NCBI GenBank assembly: GCA_016872725.1
Contig: VGZC01000022.1
Location: 1-64,000, forward strand
Length of the DNA stretch: 64,000 nucleotides
Direction: 5' to 3'
Source of the DNA: Planctomycetota bacterium
Lineage (GTDB): Bacteria > Planctomycetota > Planctomycetia > Pirellulales > Pirellulaceae
The notes beneath the pieces are model-generated. The model searched no databases and was not told the DNA's origin. It worked only from the letters and a program-made list of their open reading frames with translations. The position numbers and the translations under genes are program-made. Positions 21,906 through 34,288 of the stretch are shown one piece after another (the first letter of the stretch is position 1; each line of letters begins with the position of its first letter).

Positions 21906-23471
21906 GTGATCGACTTGCTGCTCCGGAACGCCACGGTCATCGACGGAACGGGCTCGGACGGATTCCCGGCGGATGTCGCCGTCGAAGGCGGGCGCATCGC
22001 CCGTGTCGGCCGTATCGAGGGTGTCGAGGCGACACGCACGATCGAAGCGGCGGGGCGGATCATCACGCCGGGGTTCATCGATGTCCACACGCACAGCGAC
22101 GGTCCGCTTCTGCGGCAGGCGAATTTCGCCGCCAAGACGAGCCAGGGGTTCACGACCGAACTGCTGATGCTCGACGGAATCGCCTATGCGCCGGTCTCCG
22201 CCGAGAACTGGCGCGAGTGGTTCGTCTACCTGCGCGCGCTCGACGGATTGCGGCTCGACGATTACCGCGGATGGACGACGATCGAAGACTACATGCGGTG
22301 CGTCGACGGCGCGACGGCCCAGAACGCGCTGCCGCTGGTCGCCTACGGTAACGTGCGCGCGCTCGTCCTCGGCTTCGGCCCCGGGCCGATCGACGATTAC
22401 CAGTCGATGCTGGTTTCGGGCGAAGTCGCTCGAGGCATGCGCGCGGGCGCCGCCGGCCTATCGACCGGACTCGACTACCTCGCCCAGTGGCACGCGACGA
22501 CGGACGAATTGGTCGACGCGTGCCGAGCGATCGCGCCGTTTTCGGGAATCTACGTGACGCACGTCCGGTACAAGCGGGGCCTGCGCCGAGCGCTCGACGA
22601 GGCGGTCGACATCGCGCGGCGCGCGGATGTGCCGCTCCACCTTTCCCACCTCAAGGCGGTCGGCGACATGTCGGCCGACGACCTGTTTGAGTTCCTCGGG
22701 AAGTGCGAGCGCGAGGTCGACGTCAGTTTCGACCTCTATCCATACCAGAGCGGCTCGACCATGCTGCACTTCATGCTTCCCTACGAAGTTTGGTGCGACG
22801 GTCCGCTCGCGACCCTCCCCAAACTCGCCGATCCCCAAGTCCGGCGACGGGTGGCCGAGGGCCTTCAGCGGCACCGGGTGCAACTGGATCGGATCCGCAT
22901 CGCATGGGTGACGACGGCGGACAACAAGATCCATCAAGGCCGAACCGTCGCTCAGTATGTTGCCGATACGGGCCGGTCGCCGGCCGACGCTTTGTGCGAT
23001 CTGCTCATCGAGGAACGGCTCGCCGTGCTTGCGGTCTTCGTCGAGGGAGACGATGAAGCGGCCTTTCCGCTCCTGGAGCACGATCGGTTCATGCTCGGTT
23101 CCGACGGCATTTTTTTCGCCGAGAGCGCGGCGCATCCGCGCGTGTGCGGATCGGCGACGCGACTCCTCCAGCGGGCCGTCCAAGGGCGGACGCGCCGATC
23201 GCTCGGCGGGATCATCCACCGTATGACGCAATTCCCCGCCGAACGGTTCGGATTGACGGAGCGGGGCGTAGTGCGGGCCGGGTATTGGGCCGATCTGGTC
23301 GTGTGGAATCCCGAACAAGTCGCCGATCGGGCCACGTACGAGAATCCGAATCGGATGAGCGCGGGGATCGACTTCGTGTTGGTGAACGGGACTCCGGTCG
23401 TGGACAACGGAGCGGTGATCGAATTCCAGAACGGAGGCGCGCCCGGCCGACGCCTTTGGTTCCGCGCCTAG
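21906..23471 (+). CDS. N-acyl-D-amino-acid deacylase family amidohydrolase
   Basis: Zinc amidohydrolase of 521 residues (D-aminoacylase/dihydroorotase-like subfamily), likely hydrolysing N-acyl-D-amino acids or related cyclic imides. Metal ligands are recognisable as H61-T-H63 in 'DVHTHSDG', a His pair in 'HLSHLKAVG' near residue 245, and D400 in 'MLGSDGIFF'. The C-terminus has the composite beta-sandwich strand typical of amidohydrolases ('GVVRAGYWADLVVWNPE'). Start is GTG with AAGGAG 8 bp upstream. The stop TAG shares a CTAG with the stop of the convergent lipoprotein gene. Confidence 0.88.
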   Translation: MIDLLLRNATVIDGTGSDGFPADVAVEGGRIARVGRIEGVEATRTIEAAGRIITPGFIDVHTHSDGPLLRQANFAAKTSQGFTTELLMLDGIAYAPVSAENWREWFVYLRALDGLRLDDYRGWTTIEDYMRCVDGATAQNALPLVAYGNVRALVLGFGPGPIDDYQSMLVSGEVARGMRAGAAGLSTGLDYLAQWHATTDELVDACRAIAPFSGIYVTHVRYKRGLRRALDEAVDIARRADVPLHLSHLKAVGDMSADDLFEFLGKCEREVDVSFDLYPYQSGSTMLHFMLPYEVWCDGPLATLPKLADPQVRRRVAEGLQRHRVQLDRIRIAWVTTADNKIHQGRTVAQYVADTGRSPADALCDLLIEERLAVLAVFVEGDDEAAFPLLEHDRFMLGSDGIFFAESAAHPRVCGSATRLLQRAVQGRTRRSLGGIIHRMTQFPAERFGLTERGVVRAGYWADLVVWNPEQVADRATYENPNRMSAGIDFVLVNGTPVVDNGAVIEFQNGGAPGRRLWFRA

Positions 23472-23782
23472 TGATCGGCTCCCGCGCCGGCGCTTTCTCC
23501 GCCGTCGAACGTCATGTCGACGTCGTCGGCAGGGGGCTCGGCGTCCATCCCGGCCGGTGCGCCTTCGCCATCGATCGGCGACGCGTCGATCGGTCCCGCC
23601 TCGATGAAGGTCGCGTCACCCTCGTCGAACCGCGATCCCGCTCGGCCGAACGTCGGATGCGATCGTTGGGTGGCGCCGCCCCAGTACGAATAGGCGTCGT
23701 CGTCGCCGGGCGGGCAGATCGCGCAGCCGGATGCGGCAAGCGTCAGGACGATGGTCCACGGTAGGCAGCGAACGTTGCGCAT
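23468..23782 (-). CDS. Small planctomycete-type lipoprotein
   Basis: 104-residue predicted lipoprotein: signal peptide 1-19 and lipobox Ala-Ala-Ser-Gly-Cys20, then 'CAICPPGDDDAYSYWGG' and 'FGRAGSRFDEGD'. The Cys-x2-Cys start, Trp/Phe-Gly-Gly and Gly-Arg-x-Gly-Ser elements are the pattern I associate with a family of short lipoproteins in planctomycetes; its function is unknown. The C-terminal half is acidic and disordered (Asp/Gly/Ala-rich). The stop overlaps the stop of the convergent amidohydrolase gene. Confidence 0.75.
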   Translation of the reverse strand: MRNVRCLPWTIVLTLAASGCAICPPGDDDAYSYWGGATQRSHPTFGRAGSRFDEGDATFIEAGPIDASPIDGEGAPAGMDAEPPADDVDMTFDGGESAGAGADH

Positions 23783-24013
23783 GCGCCGAATCCTTTTCGC
23801 GCTTCCTTGGAGCGGGGAGCGTGGGCTCCCGCCGCCGGCGCGCGGGTATCGCGAGACGCCCTGAATCCAGGAATGCCATTACATTCGGCTCTTTTCGGGC
23901 GGCGACTTTAGGAGGACTTTTCCGGATGCGCGGATCGTGCGGGCTCTTGCTTCGCGGGTCGGCGGCGCAGTACGGTACCAACGCGGAACCCCAACCCACG
24001 AAAGGCGGCCCGC

Positions 24014-25618
24014 ATGCAAGCCGGTATTCAAGCCGCGGCTCCGGTATCGACCATCGAAAGCGCGCCTCGCGACGTGCTCGGCATTCTAAGCCGGTTGGGG
24101 CCCGGCCTGATCATCGCGGGTTCGATCGTCGGATCGGGCGAACTGATCGCGACGACGAAAACGGGCGCGGCCGCCGGCTTTTCGCTCCTTTGGCTCATCC
24201 TGCTCGGATGCGTCATCAAGGTGTTCGTTCAGGTCGAATTCGGCCGGTATTCCGTCGTGACGGGCATGACGACGATGGACGGACTCAATCAAGTCCCCGG
24301 ACCGCGGCTGGGGCGCGGCAATTGGCTCGTCTGGTTTTGGTTCATCATGTTTCTCGGAAGCATGGGCCAGCTCGGAGGCATTGTGGGAAGCGTGGGCCAG
24401 GCGATGGCGATCAGCATTCCGCTGACCGCCGCGGGGCGCGAGTTCAATGCGCACCTCGACGCCGTCACCGAATCGCAGGTCGCCCGCGCCGAACTGCGGA
24501 GGCTGCGCGACCTCGATGCGAACGCGGACGGGAACTGGGACGACGGCTCGGACCGCCGGCGGATTCTCGGCGACGCGATCGAACGGCATGAGCGGTACGT
24601 CAAGTCGCATGCGACTCCGCCCAAACCGTACGACGCCTATCTGTGGGCCGTGCTGATTACGGGCTTCACGAGCGTCCTGCTCGTGCTCGGCCGCTATAAC
24701 CTCATCCAAAACGCATCGACGGCCATGGTGGCCGGGTTCACGTTGGTGACCGTCATCACGGTCGGCATGCTGCAATCGGACGCGGCATGGGCCGTGACGT
24801 GGAGCGAGATGGCGCACGGAATGAGCTTCCGTCTGCCGGCCGCGGTCGCCGGAGGATCCGATGGTTTTTCCGCGATCGGCATGGCGCTCGCCGCGTTCGG
24901 GATCATCGGAGTCGGTGCGAGCGAACTGGTCGCCTATCCGTACTGGTGCCTCGAAAAGGGCTACGCGCGATTCACCGGACCGAGGAACGACTCGGCGGAA
25001 TGGGCCGACCGCGCGCGGGGTTGGATGCGCGTCATGCGATGGGACACGTGGTGTTCGATGGTCATCTACACGTTCGCGACGCTCGCATTCTATCTGTTGG
25101 GCGCCGCCATACTGGGTCGGACGGGCCTGAACCCTTCCAAGGACGACCTGATCCGAACGCTCGCCGTCATGTACGAACCGGTATTCGGGAAATACGCGGC
25201 CGTGCTCTTCCTGTTCGGCGCGCTTGCCGTGCTCTATTCAACGTTCTTCGTTGCGAATGCCGGCCTGGCGCGTGTGCTGTCCGATGCGCTGCGCGTCCTG
25301 GGTTTCGTGCCGGATTCGCACGCGGACCACCTTCGAAGGGTCCGATGGCTGAGCGGATCATTGCCGGTGGTCTGCCTCGTCATGTACATCGCCGTCCGGC
25401 AGCCCGCGTTGCTTGTGCTGATCAGCGGCGTCCTTCAGGCCGTCATGCTTCCGATGCTCTCGGCCGCCGCGTTGTTCTTCCGATATCGGCGCATCGATCC
25501 GCGCATCGCGCCGAGCCGTTTGTGGGACGTGCTCCTCTGGTTGTCGGCGATCGGCATGACGATCACCGGCGGTTGGGCCTTTGTTGAATCGGTGCAATCG
25601 GCCCTTGGGTCGCGCTAG
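24014..25618 (+). CDS. Nramp-related membrane transporter lacking canonical metal motifs
   Basis: 534-residue polytopic membrane protein with about 11-12 helices, matching the Nramp (SLC11-like) fold in length and spacing. The first helix reads 'GPGLIIAGSIVGSGELIA' (29-46): the Asp and Asn of the Nramp DPGN metal site are replaced by Gly and Glu. The later Met-Pro-His helix motif is replaced by 'GVGASELVAYPYW'. A hydrophilic insert (about 141-207) contains D168-A-N170-A-D172-G-N174-W-D176, an EF-hand-like loop. It therefore probably belongs to an Nramp-like branch with a different or unknown substrate. Preceded by a 230-bp divergent intergenic region. Confidence 0.8.
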   Translation: MQAGIQAAAPVSTIESAPRDVLGILSRLGPGLIIAGSIVGSGELIATTKTGAAAGFSLLWLILLGCVIKVFVQVEFGRYSVVTGMTTMDGLNQVPGPRLGRGNWLVWFWFIMFLGSMGQLGGIVGSVGQAMAISIPLTAAGREFNAHLDAVTESQVARAELRRLRDLDANADGNWDDGSDRRRILGDAIERHERYVKSHATPPKPYDAYLWAVLITGFTSVLLVLGRYNLIQNASTAMVAGFTLVTVITVGMLQSDAAWAVTWSEMAHGMSFRLPAAVAGGSDGFSAIGMALAAFGIIGVGASELVAYPYWCLEKGYARFTGPRNDSAEWADRARGWMRVMRWDTWCSMVIYTFATLAFYLLGAAILGRTGLNPSKDDLIRTLAVMYEPVFGKYAAVLFLFGALAVLYSTFFVANAGLARVLSDALRVLGFVPDSHADHLRRVRWLSGSLPVVCLVMYIAVRQPALLVLISGVLQAVMLPMLSAAALFFRYRRIDPRIAPSRLWDVLLWLSAIGMTITGGWAFVESVQSALGSR

Positions 25619-25653
25619 GCGCCCGCGTGGGAGGGCGGGAGTCCGCGCCCGAA

Positions 25654-26451
25654 CTACCCGGCGCGCGATCGAAGGCCAGGCGGCGGTACGGCGCGCGGGA
25701 GTTCGCGGATCTGGTCAATCACCGGGATCCCCGGAGGGGCCTGGGGGACATCGACTCCGAGGCACCGCATGCCGGCCGCGACGGCCCCTTGAAGGCGGGC
25801 GGGCCGGGAACTCACGAAGAGGATCGATGAGGGACTGACACCCAGTCGCACCAACGCCGCTTGCCAGACGTTGTCCGTCGCCGATCGAGCCAGGTCGCGT
25901 GACGCGAGGATTTCCTGAAAACAGTCGTCGATCCCCATCCGGCGAACTTGATCCCGTACCGTCGAGCCGTCATAGGCGCAGCACGCGAAGAGGCTCATTT
26001 TCCATCCCTGAGCGGACACGCGCAGGAGGGCCGTGCGAACGCCCGGAAACGCGCGGGGGGACGCGTCGAGCACGCGGCGTCGGGAAACGGCCGCCGCGCA
26101 AAGCTCCGCGACGTGGCACGGCGCGAGTCCCGCGCCGCGAAGGAACTCCCGAACGGCTTCCTCAAACGAAACGTGTCCGCAATGGACGCGGTCCGCGAAC
26201 TCGGCGTTCCAAGTCGATGTGAACCGATCGAACGACGCATCCCGTCCGAGCGGATCCCGCAAGAGCCGATAGAGCCAACGGATCCAGACCGTGTCATCGT
26301 GAATGACGCCCCCGTAGTCGACAAGCATCGAGGTGGGCGACGCGCCGGAACCGGAACCGGGATCGAGGGCCGCTCCGGGGAACCCATCGTCCGATTGGGG
26401 ATTGCCGATCGGTCGTGGATCAGCCGGAACGTGCGTCGGCGGGATCGTCAC
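25654..26451 (-). CDS. Degenerate HAD-superfamily hydrolase
   Basis: 265 residues. The HAD nucleophile motif survives as D45-YGGVI, like the DLGGVL group, and the helical cap and Rossmann core are recognisable. Motif IV, normally Asp-Asp before a 'RPxNVxxA' turn, reads 'FVSSRPARLQGA', so both magnesium-ligand aspartates are Ser. Motif II ('LFACCAY') and the Lys of motif III are also lost. The protein may be non-catalytic or act on a different substrate. The start is a GTG with GAGG 8 bp upstream; an ATG at 26328 would remove a Pro/Gly-rich leader of about 40 residues and begin just before motif I. Confidence 0.65.
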   Translation of the reverse strand: MTIPPTHVPADPRPIGNPQSDDGFPGAALDPGSGSGASPTSMLVDYGGVIHDDTVWIRWLYRLLRDPLGRDASFDRFTSTWNAEFADRVHCGHVSFEEAVREFLRGAGLAPCHVAELCAAAVSRRRVLDASPRAFPGVRTALLRVSAQGWKMSLFACCAYDGSTVRDQVRRMGIDDCFQEILASRDLARSATDNVWQAALVRLGVSPSSILFVSSRPARLQGAVAAGMRCLGVDVPQAPPGIPVIDQIRELPRAVPPPGLRSRAG

Positions 26452-26765
26452 AACCGGTGCCTCGCGTGGGAGATTCCAGAATGCCGTCGATGGCTCGATG
26501 CCCCGTTCATCACGAAGCGCCGAGCGGGCGGGAGTCTAGTCGGGGGATCCGACCGCCGTCAATGGAGACCGGGCGGGATGGAGAAACGGGGAAGAGCCGG
26601 ACTCGCGCGCGATCCGAACGACGATCATGATTCGAGATCTCGGATGAAATGGGCCTCGAGGCCCCGCATTGCGTCCAGGCCCGAGATGTTCCATATTGCG
26701 GACCGCGCGGCGAACCCTGCCCGCCGCGATCGGTTTGTCCTTGCCTTGCACCGGAAACCGCCTCG
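26452..26765. other. Divergent intergenic region, 314 bp, nothing recognised
   Basis: Lies between the minus-strand HAD gene and plus-strand mqnD. The mqnD frame is open upstream to 26649 but that part has no family similarity. I see no clear promoter, repeat or RNA gene. Confidence 0.45.
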
Positions 26766-27629
26766 ATGCCCGACGCCCGACAACGCATCCGCGTGGGTCA
26801 CAGCCCGGATCCCGATGACGCGTTCATGTTCCATGCGCTCGCGTGCGACAAGATCGCGACCGGCCGGTATCGTTTCGAGCACGAATTGGTCGACATTGAA
26901 ACGCTCAACCGACGCGCCTTCCAGGGTGAACTGGAATTGACCGCGCTGAGTCTCCACGCCTACGCATACCTGACGGACAAATACCTGCTCTGTTCGTGCG
27001 GCGCCAGCATGGGCGATGGGTACGGTCCGATGGTTGTGACGCGCGAGCCGACGACGGTCGACCGACTCCGCGACCAGCCGATCGCCGTTCCGGGCACGTT
27101 GACGACCGCGTTCCTTGCACTGTCCCTGTGTATCGGCAAGGATTTCCGGCACGTGGTCGTTCCGTTCGATCGGATTCTCGACGCCGTGCGCGACGGATCG
27201 TATCAAGGCCAACCGGTCGGCTCGGGGTTGGTGATCCATGAGGGGCAACTGACCTACGCGCGGCAGCGGTTGCATCTCGTGGTCGACCTGGGAGTTTGGT
27301 GGCTGGGCCGGACCGGCTTGCCGCTGCCGCTCGGCGCGAACGGCATCCGGAAAGACCTCGGCGAGCCGGCGATCGGCGACGTCAACCGGTTATTGCGCGA
27401 GAGCATCGATTTTGGACTCGCCCACCGTCCCGAGGCGCTCGCTTACGCGGCCCGTTTTGGGCGCGATTTGGACGATGCGCGAACCGACACGTTCGTCGGA
27501 ATGTACGTCAACGAGTGGACGCGGGCTTTTGGGGCGAGGGGCCGCGAGGCGGTCGGCGAGCTCCTTCGGCTGGGCTTTGAGGCGGGCATCCTGCCCAAGC
27601 GGGTCTCGGCCGAATTCGTAGGCGAGTGA
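26766..27629 (+). CDS. mqnD: 1,4-dihydroxy-6-naphthoate synthase, futalosine menaquinone pathway
   Basis: 287 residues, the expected size of MqnD. It converts cyclic dehypoxanthinyl futalosine to 1,4-dihydroxy-6-naphthoate. Periplasmic-binding-protein fold with the N-terminal 'GHSPDPDDAFMFHAL' motif, 'PGTLTTAFL', 'GLVIHEGQLTYARQRL' and 'DLGVWWLGRTGLPLPLG', which match the MqnD pattern rather than MqnA. Start chosen at the methionine before 'PDARQRIRVGHS'. No other mqn gene is in the window, so the rest of the pathway must be elsewhere. Its presence implies menaquinone as a respiratory quinone. Confidence 0.9.
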   Translation: MPDARQRIRVGHSPDPDDAFMFHALACDKIATGRYRFEHELVDIETLNRRAFQGELELTALSLHAYAYLTDKYLLCSCGASMGDGYGPMVVTREPTTVDRLRDQPIAVPGTLTTAFLALSLCIGKDFRHVVVPFDRILDAVRDGSYQGQPVGSGLVIHEGQLTYARQRLHLVVDLGVWWLGRTGLPLPLGANGIRKDLGEPAIGDVNRLLRESIDFGLAHRPEALAYAARFGRDLDDARTDTFVGMYVNEWTRAFGARGREAVGELLRLGFEAGILPKRVSAEFVGE

Positions 27630-27881
27630 TCGACGGAGGCCGCCGGCCCGCGGCGAACGGTCGGGTTGGGGCCGGACGGCCCGCGAACAATCGAACGTCC
27701 CGTCGAGAACCGGACCCGCGGCACTCGCCGGACCGCGTCGGATTTTCTAGAATCGGCGAAAGCAATCGCGGCGCGCGGCGGGGCAACGGACCCGGCCGTC
27801 GGCATTCCGGGATTCGAGTCGCCGCTATCCGTTGGACTTCAAGCCTTTTTTTCCTCGGGCGGAAGGGACTGTTGCAGAGCC

Positions 27882-30593
27882 ATGAGCGATCGATCAACCG
27901 TGGATCCGTTCGGTGCGCGGGACCGATTCGAGACGGGCGCGGGAGCCGCCGCCATCTATCGACTCCAACGCCTCGAAGACCAAGGGCTCGGCGCGGTTGG
28001 CCGACTGCCTTATTCGATTCGCGTGCTTCTCGAGTCGGTCCTTCGGAACTGCGACGGTTTCGCGGTGACGGAAACCGACGTGCGGAATCTGGCGGGTTGG
28101 TCCGCCGCGTCTCCGGCGCCCGACGAGCTGCCGTTCAAGCTCGCGAGGGTCGTCCTCCAGGACTTCACGGGTGTTCCGGCCATCGTGGATCTCGCGGCCA
28201 TGCGGTCGGCCATGCAGCGCCTCGGCGGCGATCCGAAGAAGATCAACCCGCTGATCCCGGTCGACCTCGTCATCGATCACTCGGTACAAGTCGACTTTTT
28301 TGGATCGACCGACGCGCTCGAACGCAACGTCGCGCTCGAGTTCGAACGGAATCGGGAACGGTATGAGTTCCTGCGATGGGGCCGTCGCGCGTTCGACAAC
28401 CTGCGCGTCGTCCCGCCCAATGTGGGCATCGTGCACCAGGTCAATCTGGAATACCTCGCGAAGGTCGTCTTCCTCGGGCGCGATGCGATCGGCCCGGTCG
28501 CCTATCCCGATACGCTCGTCGGTACGGACAGCCATACCACGATGATCAATGGACTGGGCGTCGTCGGATGGGGCGTGGGGGGCATCGAGGCCGAAGCCGT
28601 CATGCTCGGCCAGCCCCTCTACATGCTGATGCCCGAAGTCATCGGTTTCGAATTGACGGGCGCACTGCCGAGCGGCGCGACGGCGACCGATCTGGTCCTG
28701 ACCGTGACGCAGATCCTTCGGAAGGAAGGCGTCGTCGGGAAATTCGTCGAGTTTTTTGGATCGGGTGTATCGGCCATGTCGCTCGCCGATCGCGCGACGA
28801 TCGCCAACATGGCGCCCGAATACGGAGCGACGATCGGGTATTTTCCGATCGACGCCGAGACGCTGCGGTTCCTGCGCCGCACCGGTCGTTCGAAGGCCGA
28901 TCTGGAACTCGTCGAACGGTATGCGAAGGAGCAGGCGCTCTTCCACACGGACGCGGCGCCGGTGCCCGTGTACACGCGCACGGTCCGTCTCGATCTGGCG
29001 ACGGTGGAACCGTCGCTTGCCGGCCCCAAACGGCCTCAGGACCGCGTTCCGCTCGCGAACATGCGATCGGCGTTCCGCGAGGCCTTGCGCGCGCCGGTGA
29101 CGGCGCGGGGATTCGGGATGGCCGAGGATCGGCTCGGCGCGACGGCCGACGTGAAAGGGCCAAACGGGCCGACGCGGCTCGGACACGGCGCCGTCATCAT
29201 CGCCGCGATCACGAGCTGCACGAATACGAGCAACCCGTCGGTCATGATGGCGGCGGGGTTGTTGGCGAGGAACGCGGTTGCCGTCGGACTGCGGGTTCCT
29301 CCCCACGTGAAGACCAGCCTGGCGCCGGGTTCCCGAGTCGTCACGGACTACCTGGATCGCGCGGGAGTCACGGGCGCGCTGGAGCGAATGGGATTCCACA
29401 CGGTCGGCTATGGATGCACGACGTGCATCGGGAACAGCGGTCCGATCCCCGATCCCGTCGCGAGCGCCGTGCGCGAGGGCGATCTGGTCGCGGCGGCCGT
29501 CTTGAGCGGCAACCGGAATTTCGAAGGGCGCGTGAACCCGCTGGCCAAGGCGAATTTTCTGGCGAGCCCGCCGCTCGTCGTCGCCTACGCCATCGCGGGA
29601 ACCGTGGATACGGACCTGGCGACCGAGCCGCTCGGCCGCGACCCCAGCGGGCGCGACGTTTTCCTGCGCGATATTTGGCCCTCGGCCTCCGATGTCCGGG
29701 ACGCCGTGGACCGATGCGTCCTTCCGGAGATGTTCGCGTCCCGATACGGCGAAGCACTCGACGGAACCGAGGAATGGAAGCGCATTCACGTCGCCGAGGG
29801 CGCACTCTACGCGTGGGACGCGACAAGCACCTACATCCAGGAACCTCCGTTCCTGGAGAACCTGGCGCGCGGGACGCGACCGACACCACCGCTCAAGAAC
29901 GCCCGCGCACTCGCCGTGCTCGGCGATTCGGTTACGACCGACCACATCTCGCCGGCGGGTTCGATCGGAAAGGACACTCCGGCGGGGCGCTACCTGATCG
30001 AGCACGGCGTCGCGCCGGCCGACTTCAACAGCTATGGGGCGCGGCGCGGAAACGACCGAGTCATGGTCCGAGGCACATTCGCCAACATCCGGATCCGTAA
30101 TCACCTCGTGCCGGGCGTCGAGGGCGGTGTCACGCGCCACCTTCCTTCGGATGCGAGGATGTCGATCTACGACGCGGCCATGCGGTACCAAGAGGAAGGC
30201 GTGCCGCTGATTGTGCTCGCCGGCGCCGAATACGGCACGGGCAGCAGCCGCGACTGGGCCGCGAAAGGAACCCACCTCTTGGGCGTGCGCGCCGTGCTGG
30301 CGTCGAGCTTCGAACGCATCCATCGCAGCAATCTTGTCGGCATGGGAATCCTGCCGCTCGAATTCGAATCCGGTGCCACGTGGCAATCGCTGGGATTGAA
30401 CGGCGAGGAGACGTACGACGTCGCCGGCATCGACGATTCCCTGCGGCCCCGGAACACCGTGATGGTCAACGCGCGAAGGGCGGACGGGGAGAGCATCCGT
30501 TTTCCGGCCCGGGTGCGGATCGATACGCCGGTCGAGCTCGACTACTACCGAAACGGCGGCATCCTGCAAACGGTCCTGCGCAATCTCCTGTAG
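27882..30593 (+). CDS. acnA: Aconitate hydratase A
   Basis: TCA-cycle [4Fe-4S] enzyme isomerising citrate and isocitrate, 903 residues, the normal AcnA/IRP length. Cluster cysteines are visible at C446 ('[10 protein letters not shown]'), C512 and C515 ('[12 protein letters not shown]'). The swivel domain contains '[10 protein letters not shown]' and '[16 protein letters not shown]'. The ATG at 27882 gives the standard N-terminus; the frame is open 216 bp further upstream without similarity. Single-gene unit as far as visible. Confidence 0.96.
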   Translation: MSDRSTVDPFGARDRFETGAGAAAIYRLQRLEDQGLGAVGRLPYSIRVLLESVLRNCDGFAVTETDVRNLAGWSAASPAPDELPFKLARVVLQDFTGVPAIVDLAAMRSAMQRLGGDPKKINPLIPVDLVIDHSVQVDFFGSTDALERNVALEFERNRERYEFLRWGRRAFDNLRVVPPNVGIVHQVNLEYLAKVVFLGRDAIGPVAYPDTLVGTDSHTTMINGLGVVGWGVGGIEAEAVMLGQPLYMLMPEVIGFELTGALPSGATATDLVLTVTQILRKEGVVGKFVEFFGSGVSAMSLADRATIANMAPEYGATIGYFPIDAETLRFLRRTGRSKADLELVERYAKEQALFHTDAAPVPVYTRTVRLDLATVEPSLAGPKRPQDRVPLANMRSAFREALRAPVTARGFGMAEDRLGATADVKGPNGPTRLGHGAVIIAAITSCTNTSNPSVMMAAGLLARNAVAVGLRVPPHVKTSLAPGSRVVTDYLDRAGVTGALERMGFHTVGYGCTTCIGNSGPIPDPVASAVREGDLVAAAVLSGNRNFEGRVNPLAKANFLASPPLVVAYAIAGTVDTDLATEPLGRDPSGRDVFLRDIWPSASDVRDAVDRCVLPEMFASRYGEALDGTEEWKRIHVAEGALYAWDATSTYIQEPPFLENLARGTRPTPPLKNARALAVLGDSVTTDHISPAGSIGKDTPAGRYLIEHGVAPADFNSYGARRGNDRVMVRGTFANIRIRNHLVPGVEGGVTRHLPSDARMSIYDAAMRYQEEGVPLIVLAGAEYGTGSSRDWAAKGTHLLGVRAVLASSFERIHRSNLVGMGILPLEFESGATWQSLGLNGEETYDVAGIDDSLRPRNTVMVNARRADGESIRFPARVRIDTPVELDYYRNGGILQTVLRNLL

Positions 30594-31087
30594 GCGAATA
30601 CTCCGAGGGCAGTGTCCTTCCCGCGCGGACCGCGACTTTGGCCCGATGCGGGGAGCGGGCCGCAAGACGTTTCATCATGGGGACTTAGACAGCGTCGCCG
30701 CGCGTTCGCCTCGCGCGGCGCGCGGAAGTTTCTATTGCCGCGTCCCGAATCGCGAATTACCCTTAACCGTAGGGACAGAGCGCGGAGCGGACGCGGCGAC
30801 ACGGACGTGCGGGCCTGAGTGCGCGTCCGAACGGCGACTCGTCCTCCCCTCATACCCTGCCTTCACGGTCTTTTTCAAGTTCCCGCCGCCCGCCGTGAGC
30901 CGGTCGAGCTTGCGTCTTTCCGCGTCCCACGCGCGGACGTGCCAGCGAATACGAGGACGCGCATCGAGTCGGGGCCGATCGCGCCATGGCCGGACGGCGG
31001 CCATCCGATGGAATGCATGGCCGTTCGCGCGGGCCGCCCGGCGCGCCCCGGCGGCCCGGTCGCGGGCACACGAGGAGGAACAAGACG
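30594..31087. other. Intergenic region of 494 bp before prkA, no gene recognised
   Basis: No convincing ORF or structured RNA. A weak promoter-like pair TTGCCG-N17-TACCCT occurs around 30736-30764. The length suggests a regulated leader for the prkA cluster, but I cannot name a site. Confidence 0.4.
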
Positions 31088-33130
<2,043 letters not shown>

Positions 33131-33153
33131 ACGCGGGGGCGGGGGAATCCACC

Positions 33154-34260
33154 ATGGTCGACAAGATCCACCGGGATCAAGGCCGATTTCGCGATATTGT
33201 GCGGGGCAAGATCCGCGACAACCTGAGAAAGTACCTATCGAACGGCGATCTGATCGGCCGCAAGGGCAAGCAGCTCGTCAGCATCCCGCTCCCCCAGCTC
33301 GACATCCCCCATTTCCGCTACGGAGACAACGGGCGCGGGGGCGTCGGCCAGGGCGACGGGGAGATCGGTCGGCCGATCGCGCGCGGCGAAGGCGAATCGG
33401 GGCCGGGGCCCGCCGGCGCCGAACCGGGCGAACACCTGCTCGAAGTCGATATCACGCTCGACGAACTCGCCGCCCTGCTCGGCGAATCGCTCGGCCTCCC
33501 CCAGATCGAACCGAAGGGAAAGAACCGGCTCGAACGCCAAAAGACGAAGTACTCGACCGTGCGGCGCGTCGGCCCCGAATCGCTCCGGCACTTCAAGAGG
33601 ACCTACGTCGCCGCGCTGCGCCGGCAGCTCGTCGACGGCACCTACCAACCCGACGCTCCATGCGTCCTTCCGATCCGCGACGACCGGAGGTATCGGTCAT
33701 GGCGCTCGACGCCCGAGCCCGACGCGAACGCGCTCATCATCTACATGATGGATGTCTCCGGCTCGATGGGCGACGAACAGAAAGCGGTCGTGCGCACGTG
33801 CGCATTCTGGATCGACACGTGGCTTCGCTCGAAGTACCGGGGCGTCGAACGGCGGTTCATCATCCACGACGCGGCCGCGAAGGTCGTCGATGAGACGACC
33901 TTCTTCCAGACCCGAGAGAGTGGAGGCACGCGCATCAGTTCGGCGTACCACGTCGCCGCCGGACTGCTCGACGGACCATTCCCCCACGAGGATTGGAACA
34001 TCTATTGCTTCCAATTCTCCGATGGGGACAACTGGGGCGAGGACAGCAAAGAGGCGCTCCGCCTGCTCGACCAAAGCCTGTTGCCCCGATGCAACCTGTT
34101 CTGTTACGGCCAGGTGGAGAGCCCGTACGGGAGCGGCGAGTTCCTCCGCGCGCTCGACGCCCGGTTCCCCGCGGGCGCCGACAACCTCGTCACGACCGAG
34201 ATCGAGGGGAAGGAAGGGATCTGCGACGCGATCCGGGAGTTCCTGGGAACGGGTCGCTGA
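33154..34260 (+). CDS. yeaH: YeaH/YhbH family protein (DUF444) with von Willebrand A domain
   Basis: 368 residues. The N-terminal part contains the family element '[18 protein letters not shown]'-like stretch (about 45-65) and a Gly-rich segment; the C-terminal half is a VWA domain whose metal-ion-dependent adhesion motif is D200-V-S-G-S-M205. Works with PrkA in an undefined signalling step in enteric bacteria. Second gene of the cluster, 23 bp after prkA. Confidence 0.93.
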   Translation: MVDKIHRDQGRFRDIVRGKIRDNLRKYLSNGDLIGRKGKQLVSIPLPQLDIPHFRYGDNGRGGVGQGDGEIGRPIARGEGESGPGPAGAEPGEHLLEVDITLDELAALLGESLGLPQIEPKGKNRLERQKTKYSTVRRVGPESLRHFKRTYVAALRRQLVDGTYQPDAPCVLPIRDDRRYRSWRSTPEPDANALIIYMMDVSGSMGDEQKAVVRTCAFWIDTWLRSKYRGVERRFIIHDAAAKVVDETTFFQTRESGGTRISSAYHVAAGLLDGPFPHEDWNIYCFQFSDGDNWGEDSKEALRLLDQSLLPRCNLFCYGQVESPYGSGEFLRALDARFPAGADNLVTTEIEGKEGICDAIREFLGTGR

Positions 34261-34288
34261 GGCATTTCGAGGAATAAGGACGATGTCC

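Noticed and set aside
27894-30665. 923-codon minus-strand open frame opposite aconitase
   Set aside because: Antisense shadow of acnA; low-complexity Arg/His/Asp composition and no domain.
30594-31087. tRNA or other structured RNA gene in the gap before prkA
   Set aside because: No cloverleaf, CCA end or known conserved RNA core could be recognised by eye; a covariance-model search would settle it.
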